Program-made: the position numbers and the translations under genes
Shown: positions 11,901 to 21,100 of the stretch, one piece after another
Layout: each line of letters starts with the position of its first letter
Position numbering within the stretch: position 1 is the first letter of the stretch
Assembly (NCBI RefSeq): GCF_964340395.1
Contig: NC_135566.1
Span: 11,100,501-11,164,500 of the forward strand
DNA from: Glandiceps talaboti
Taxonomy: Eukaryota > Hemichordata > Enteropneusta > Spengelidae
Length of the DNA stretch: 64,000 nt
Direction of reading: 5' to 3'
The notes under the pieces: model-generated
The model's input: the letters and a program-made list of their open reading frames with translations, nothing else
What the model was told of the DNA's origin: nothing
Databases searched by the model: none

Positions 11901-14900
11901 AACAAGACTAGGAATCCTTATGTAAATTTTAGTGCTCAGCCTTGAAGAGAATGCAGCTCCCTTCTTTAGAAACCTTACAAAGAGAGTGACAGTCATGTAC
12001 TACTATTTTTTTTGGATTGGCTAAAAATCATTTGGATTTCTGTTATGCCTTAGTCACAGCTGTATATATAGAAACGTGCTAGGAGAGTGATTGTGAAGTG
12101 AAGGATTTGATGTACTTAGTGGCAGCACAGATTGTATACTCAATAAGATGTTGAGGAAGTAAAACAGATTTTGTAATTGTAACTGATGTAATATAGATGT
12201 GTGCTGGGGCAATAATTTTACAGTGCTTGAGTATTTGTAGGATGGCACAGTGTGAACGTGTACTGGTACAAGTGTGTTTTGTGAATCCTTGATTCTCTGT
12301 ATCAGATTGTATTTGATGAATGTCACAAGGCCAAGAATCTGTGTCCAGTTGGTTCATCTAAACCCACCAAGACAGGTCGCACTGTCCTTGAACTTCAGAA
12401 AAGACTGCCTAAAGCCAGGGTAGTCTACTGTAGTGCTACCGGTGCTACTGAACCTAGGAATATGGCGTACATGACAAGGCTTGGTATATGGGGCAAAGGA
12501 ACGCCATTCAAAGAATTCAGTGACTTCATACAAGCTGTTGAAAAGAGGTGAGAAGTCTGTCTGTGATCAAGCTCATGTAGCTATGTGCAGAGGTCTATTT
12601 AACAGACCATCGAAGGGGGTCCATAGGTTTATCAAGAGTAGCGAAATTGGTAAAAACCAATGTTTTTATATTTTTCACTACCAAGAGCAAATCATATGGG
12701 AAGGAGGGGGTACATCAACATTCAGCATTTCTTAAAATTACTGACCATCATGCCATCATCCATCTTGAATATAACCACATATACGCTGCATACAATGAAT
12801 GATGTACAGTATACCTTATTGATTGATCATTCCAAATTTTCGTGAAAAACAAAAATGAGCAAACTAGTGATAAAACATTACTGGTAGAATATAGTTTGTA
12901 AATGCACTCGATAGTTGCTTATACTGAATATATAGACAGCAACAGGTCTCGGAAGGAGATCACAACCCATACACAGCGACTTGCATCTCAACATATCACC
13001 TATGGAGTATCTTGTATTGTGGACTGTAAGCCCTGAAACGAGTTTATCATTATTTTGATGACAACTCAGTTATGTATAATGGATGGCTGATGTTTCCTTT
13101 CACCAAATTTTTTATTGAAAATTTCCATTTAATTGCAGGGGTGTCGGTGCCATGGAAATAGTTGCCATGGATATGAAGTTACGTGGCATGTACATGGCAC
13201 GTCAGTTAAGTTTTGCAGGTGTTACTTTTAAAATTGCAGAGATTCCTCTGAGTAAAGATTTTGTTAAGATGTACGACAAAGCAGTGCAATTGGTAAGTTA
13301 CATTTACAATTAGGCCAACTCAATTATAACTTGTTCAACTTTAAAGTGGCCATATGCATGAGGATTGGGTATTTATTTGGATTTTTAATTTATGAAATAA
13401 TTTTATCATGGCTTCCTACTTGAAAAATCAACATCATGAAACAACATATGCCAAGTCTGTGTTTGTAACTCAATAAATGGCAAAACATTAATAAATGTGT
13501 AATAACCTTTGTTATTGATGTAGTATACTATAATGAAACATTTCTAATGTTTGCCTTGAGGCAGGTATGTCAATACATCTGTTGCCTGTTCCAAAACACG
13601 TCATGCGTCTCCACATACAATTCTTTTCACACAGTGGGTTTGCATATAGTACTCAAGGGGATGGTTGTCACCTGACTGCACCTTTGCTTAGTAGTACTAG
13701 TAAAATCCCTCTCTGTCATTGATGGTGCTAAGTCTTTGTTCTATAAAATCACTCATAATCAAGGTCAATATGTCTTTCCATCATTTCCTGATGAAAATGT
13801 TATTTCATATGTAAGAAAGATAAAACAAGCCTAAATGTAACAACATAAGCGACGTTGTCTCACACAGTGCATCGTAGAATCTGAAAATTGATAGTGACCT
13901 AATGTATTGTTTTCATGGGTATGCAATATCTTCTGATATTGATGTCAATGAATTCATTCATTCAGTTAGTCAGCCTGAATGCAGTGGTACAAGTATCATA
14001 GTTACTACCAAGTAATCAGTAGATATGCTGCAGTAAGTTAGCAGAGTTCTGCTGTATTCTGTAAATCACCAAAAGAATTTGGTATTTTTCTTGTGACAAG
14101 TGAACTGGTATAAACAGTATCAAACAATGAACTGGTTGTTTGTCTTATCATTTCAGTGGGTTCTTGCCAGGGAGAAATTTCAAGAGGCTGCATATCTGAT
14201 TGATGCTGATCATCGAATGAAGAAAACAATGTGGGGTCAATTCTGGTCAGCTCATCAGAGATTCTTTAAGTATTTATGTATTGCATCTAAAGTCAAACAT
14301 GCTGTCAGACTGGCGAGAGAAGCTGTCAAAGATGGCAAGGTAGGATTACAGGGGCATTGTCTTATATTTACATGGATATTGTAAGTAAGGCATGACTCCA
14401 CTTCTAAGATAATACTAATGCAAAACCACAGGATTGAAACTTTATGGTAACTATAATTTTCCTTTATACCAAATGATGATAAAAAAAAAAAAAAGCTATC
14501 AATATATCACAGGAGACTTTCAAAACTTCATAAGAGATCACTCCCTGAGGTCTATGTAAATGTCCTACTACCACTCTCATCACATCAGAACCTTCCACAT
14601 ATGTGGACCAATTTTAGAAGTGAAGACAACACGGGCCAAGGAAATTTGCAACAAACCTGTTCTTTATGGACAAAGTTTCTAGTTGAATGCATGCTATAGT
14701 GAACATTTTTATAAGCTATGTATAACACAATTGTTTTTTCCTTGACGAATGACTAATTGCTTGTGTATGTTCTTCTCTGCAGTGTGTAGTTATCGGATTA
14801 CAGTCAACTGGTGAAGCCAGGACGTTAGATATTTTAGAAGAACAGGGAGGTGAACTCAATGACTTTGTTTCCACTGCCAAGTGAGTACTCTTACATTTGA

Positions 14901-15096
14901 TGATGGACACTTGCTTGATCATAGATCTAGGAGACCTCCAAGATGTATGGTTTGATGCAGATACACCCCAATTACATTACCACCTGTTAAGAAAATTTTA
15001 TGATTAAGCTGAAGACATTTGTATTCGAGTTTTGAGTGTGGATAAGTTTTCAGTGCTATCCAGTGAAGTTTGGTTCTATAATATATAAAGTGTGAC

Positions 15097-15175
<79 letters not shown>

Positions 15176-18100
15176 AATTGATTGATTGATTAATTGATAA
15201 TAAATATTCTATGTAAACTATATAGCTAAAAGAAGTACAGTTCAGAAGCTAAAGTGTTCCTATGACTTGTAGTTTTAAAGATTATTACCAGTATGTACTC
15301 AAACATATATATTTTTCTCTCTTCTATCCATCTATAGGGGTGTATTTACTTCATTGATTGAGAAACACTTTCCAGCTCCTGACAGGCGCAAAATGGCTGA
15401 CCTGTTTGGGATTGACCTAGGTCGTAGTGCAAGTAATAGTCCTGAACCCACCAATAGAGGGCAGAAGAGGAAACTAGGTAGGGAAATTGACCCATTCTGT
15501 TATAGTCTGCACCATCACAAATGATACACAAATTATAAAATTTTCAGTTTTGAAGTACTTTTTACATTTTTCTACAAGCTCAATAAACGAACTTAGTTCG
15601 TTTAAGCCAAAAGTCTGTGTATGTCTTAGTACCTGACTGTAGTGTGTGCTGATAAGGATCTCATATCCAGTTACTTCTAATGTTGTCTTGCTCGTGAAAA
15701 AAAGTATGTGTCTCAACAAAGCATTCATACTGTTTGGCAAACAGTCATAAATGATCTTATCTTTTACCTCCAGGAAAAGATAAACTCAATAATACAAAAA
15801 AGAGGAAGAAACCATTTGGAGATGGTTTTACCAGCGATGACAGTGATAGTGCCAATGGAAAGAGTAATAACGTCAAATTTAGTATCTCTGAAAGTGATGA
15901 TGACAGTGAAGCTAGTGACAATGACAGCTGGGGTGATATCACTGGATTCAGCTCAAATGAAGAAGATGATTTCAATCCATTCAAAGATTCAGATTCAGAT
16001 GATGGTAAGTTACCATGACTGCAAAGGATGTTGTGTTTCATAGTAAGCAAGGGATGATTTCAATCCATTCAAAGATTCAGATTCAGATGATGGTAAGTTA
16101 CCATGACTACAAAGGATGTCGAGTTTCATAGTAGTGAATTGATTGATTTCAATCAGTTAAAAACATCCAGCTGAAGAAGATATCTAGTTACCATGACTAC
16201 AAAGAAGGTGATGTGTCATGGTAACCAAAGGGATGGATTAAATTCATCTTTGGAAAAATGGAACTCATGTGGTTCTTTACCTGTTTATAGCTCCCATGGC
16301 AACCAACTTATTCTCACTTTGTTGTACACTCAAAAACTAATCTCTACATTATATCATTCTGTTTACAGATCCATGGTTGAATAAAAGGGAAAGAAAGATG
16401 AAGTCATCTAAACCTAAACCTAAAAAGACAAGTAAGAAACCAAAGACTGATGATGACCCAGATAACATGACAAGTAGTGTGTTAATGGCAGCAGGTATCA
16501 AACCATGGCAGAATAAAAGTACTCCATCGTTATCCACCATGACAAAGACGCCCAGTACAAACAGTATTACAAGTAAGTACTTTAACCATGGCAGAATAAA
16601 AGTACTCCATCATAACCACCATGACAAAGACACCCAGTACAAACAGTATTACAAGTAAGTACTTAAACCATGGCAGAATAAAAGTACTCCATCGTTATCC
16701 ACCATGACAAAGACACCCAGTACAAACAGTATTACAATGTACTAGTAAGTATGTATACCTCTAATCCAGTATAAGGTGGAGTTGTGATGGATGAATTTAG
16801 AGGTGTTGGTTGGAAATCTACACAATGCTAGGTGTGGAGTCATGATGAATGATTGGGGTATATCATAAAATATTTACGGCTCAGTTGTGGGTTATGTGAA
16901 ACCTCAGTAGTACAGCCGGCTTACACTGTCCTCCCTCTCCCCCACCCCCAAGATCAAGTGGAAACCACATATCTCCAGTCATCAAAACCCACACGTAATT
17001 GTCATTGTCTATGTGTTTGTATTACAGATATTACAAGTAGCAATAGTTCAGTATTCCCAGACATGGATGCAATAGAGAGAGCACGGCTTTTCAAACAAGA
17101 ACTCCTAGACATGCTGGAGGAAATTGCTGATGAACTACCACCAAACACACTTGATGAACTTATTGATTTATTGGGTGGACCTGAAAATGTTGCAGAAGTG
17201 AGTTACACATAATTATCACCTAACTTCCCTGCCAGAGTATTAATCATAGCAAAGATACAATAAAGATTGTACAATGACACATATTCCTACCTCAAGAGTA
17301 AACAGCGCCCTCTGTGTATGTTTTCAATAAAAGTAATTTGCGTAATACCTGTGACTATATCAACAGCAAAAGTGTAATTCACCAGGTTCATTTTCTCACA
17401 GATTTTTATTTTTTGCTCAATTTTTTTAGACTTATATTCTTTGGTCAGTAGTGACATGTATATTACAATACCATGATGAATCTTCAATGTGATATGTCAT
17501 TTTTAAATTAAAATATCTTATTTTGTCTTCAGAATACACAAAATTTAATCTTTGAAGCTAAAAATTCTTAATTTGTGGTAATATTTTTATCATACAGATG
17601 ACAGGTCGTAAAGGTCGTGTGGTTAGTAATGATGATGGTAGTGTGTCCTATGAATCACGTAGTGAATCTGACATACCATTGGAAGTACTCAATCTTACAG
17701 AGAAGAAAAGATTTATGGATGGAGACAAGGTAAGATATATGTGTGTGTCTGTGTATGTGTCTGTCTGTTTGTCTGTCTGTGTGTCTGTGGTGTCTGCATG
17801 TCTTTGTGTATGTGTGTCTGTCTGAATGTGTGTCTGTACATTTGTGTGGGTGTGTCTATATCTCTATGTATGTGTGTGTGTATGTATGTGTGTGTGTGTG
17901 TGTGTGTAGCTTAGAAGATTTAAATCACTACTCTCTAAGAAAAAGATTCTTCAGGTGAACACTGAAAAGTAATTACTACTGTTTTGTGTGTTGTTTGATT
18001 GCATAATACTTGTGTGCATTCAATGTTTTGCTGGATTTCATCAGTATTAGTACACCTCAAACACACTGTAAATGTAATGTCAGTTGTATTTATTCTACAC

Positions 18101-21100
18101 AAGTAGTAAGCACTGAATTGACGCTTCCACCTTGAATATTGCATCTTCTGTGTATATTTCTTAAACTATTATCAGTGCCTTGAAGCAACCATTAATGTTT
18201 TGGAATAACATTATGTGGATTTATTTTGCCATTACAGTACATAGCAATAATTTCAGAAGCAGCTAGTTCAGGTATATCATTGCAAGCCGACAAGAGAGCC
18301 AAGAATCAGAGACGGAGAGTTCACATTACTTTAGAACTACCATGGAGTGGGGATAGAGCTATTCAGCAGTTTGGTAAGAACACGTCTTTTGAAAAAAAAA
18401 ATCTTTCAAAAACCCAATAACATCAAAAGGGTTGACAATTGTTGACGCTTAGGAATTCAAATCTGTGTATGTTTTTTGCAGAATTGAAATATCGTAATGT
18501 GATACTCAAATAGCAATGACGTGATCAATTTTACAGGTCGTACACATCGATCTAACCAAGTAACAGCTCCAGAGTACCTCTTCCTGATCTCTGAGTTGGC
18601 AGGAGAAAGGAGATTTGCATCCATTGTTGCTAAGAGACTGGAAAGCCTGGTGAGTACACAACAGATGATGTATTTCACTTCTTAACACTTTCATCACCTG
18701 CAATGCAAGTACTGTCAACGAAGTTTGTTGTAAGAGAAAAAGAAATCAACAACAAAAATAGTGTGCGTAGATTTGTTATTTCAAAGTAGTTGATTGTGTA
18801 TAACATACTACAGTGGCAATTTAGGTTTCGTAAGATAGACATAAACTAAAACTGTTGTTGTTCAATGTGGTAGATTACACAAGTCGGTGATAGCAGTGCC
18901 TCTGTTGTGTGGATATAATCACCCTATAATCAAAATAATATCTTGCCACTTGAGAAAAACTAGCTATCAGAAATGCCACCCTACTGAGAGTATGAATTAA
19001 CATCCATTCAATAGCTTATGTCAACTATGTAACACCAATAGCTTTAAGTTTGTATCTCTCTTAGTAAGCCGAAACCTCGACTGCCACTGTCGTAATTTAC
19101 TCTCTGCACACTGATTCTCTCCTCTGTTGACCCGGTCTTGATTCAAAGTAAACAGTGATAGTACATTTTATATTATTGAACACTTTCTGGATCCAATGAT
19201 CATTGAAAACTGTACATTTCTTGCAGGGTGCCCTCACACATGGTGACAGGAGAGCTACAGAATCAAGAGATCTCAGTCAGTTCAACATTGACAACAAGGT
19301 AAATAGCATCATCAAATGTCTTGTTCTGTGCTGTTAGTGTACAGTATGAAAAGAACAACTTTCTTCTGCTGTCTGATTCATGCCAAAGCTGTCATTTGAT
19401 TTGTTCTCTGTGACGACTATTCAGTGTAGAATCAGTTATTCTGTTAGTCTTGTAGTAAAACCTTTGATCTGTGTTTTGTGGGGGTTGTTGAATAAAGCTC
19501 ACAGGTAATGAGTACCTCTGTCTAGCGCCCTCAGTGGCAGTAAGCAGAATAGCCCGAGGGGTCTAGCAGTTACAGTATCATTCTATGTGATTGTTAACTC
19601 TTCTTCTCACATTGTTTATTTCATCAGTATGGTCGTGCTTCGTTGGAGTCAGTAATGAAATCTGTGATGGGTCAGGAATCAGCCATGATACCACCACCAT
19701 CAGACTACAAAGGTGATTTCTTTGAAGGTGAGGAATACATCCTTATATTTCCATAGAGTTAGTCTGAAAGAATTCTCCTCAAATATCACTCAAGTGCCAC
19801 TTAGTGCTTCCTACATCAAAAAGTGCCCCTTAGCCTACTCAAAATGGGTGTTCTCACCAAAAACATGTAGTAGCATCTACACTGTGTTTAAACTATATTG
19901 CAGTATTTGTTGGACATTTGTTGTTACCATACTACAATATTATAATCTATGACATACCAATGTATTTATTATCACGTCTACAGATACCAAGAGAGGTTTA
20001 ATAGGTGTTGGTATGATTACAGTAGATGAGAGATACAACATCCCAATGCTTGATAGAGGTAAGTCATATAATGTACAAATTTCCATGTCTGGATGTCTGG
20101 TGGTTAGTGACTCCTTCGTTACTACAACTATATGCATTTTACACAGTTTGAATGTCTGGTTAGTGACTCCTTCGTTACTACAACTATATGCATTTTACAC
20201 AGTTTGAATGTCTGGTTAGTGACTTCTCCGTTACTACAACTATATGCATTTTACACAGTTTGAATGTCTGGTTAGTGACTTCTCCGTTACTACAACTATA
20301 TGCATTTTACACAGTTTGAATGTCTGGTTAGTGACTTCTCCGTTACTACAACTATATGCATTTCACAGAGCTTGAAATGAAACTTGGATTGGTAAAAGCA
20401 CAGTGTGTGATAGTGAACATCACAAGTCTCTGTGTTAAAGTGTAAGAGATGTGAGACAAGTTCTTCCATACCAGCATCCATACAGTTCCACTCTGCAGAG
20501 AGATTCCGTGAATCATAAGTCCAGTATGATTATCATATTTTAATTTCTTGTACTTCATACTAAATACACGTCATTTTTTTTCCTTCCTGGACAGAATACA
20601 ACAACATGTCGAAGTTTTTGAATAGAATACTTGGTATGGAGGTTGAACAACAAAACAAGCTGTTTGCTTTCTTTAGTGATACGCTATCAGCTATCATACA
20701 ACAAGCCAAGAGAAGTGGACGATGGGATATGGGGATCCTAGGTATGTAGAATTAATATATCACTGATGATGGATGCAATGCCCTTCAGGTTCACCATCTA
20801 TTTCTTTTGTAAGTTAGCCAAATGTTAAGATAAGTACAAAATATTTTTGAAATAGTTACCAGTGCATATAAGTGTTGGTTACCTAGACACCCCCAGCAGA
20901 GAGTCAGTTGCCCAGACTGTTCACCCCCAGCAGAGAGTCTGGGCCATTACAACGTCAGTAATTGGTACAAGATGACTGTGCAGAGAGGCTGACCTACAAC
21001 ATGACCTCTGTAGTAAAATCACATGGTAGCAACAGTTGCTAAGAGTATTTTGATTTACTGGTATCTCCTGACAAAGATGGTTTTTAAAATCTTTATACCA

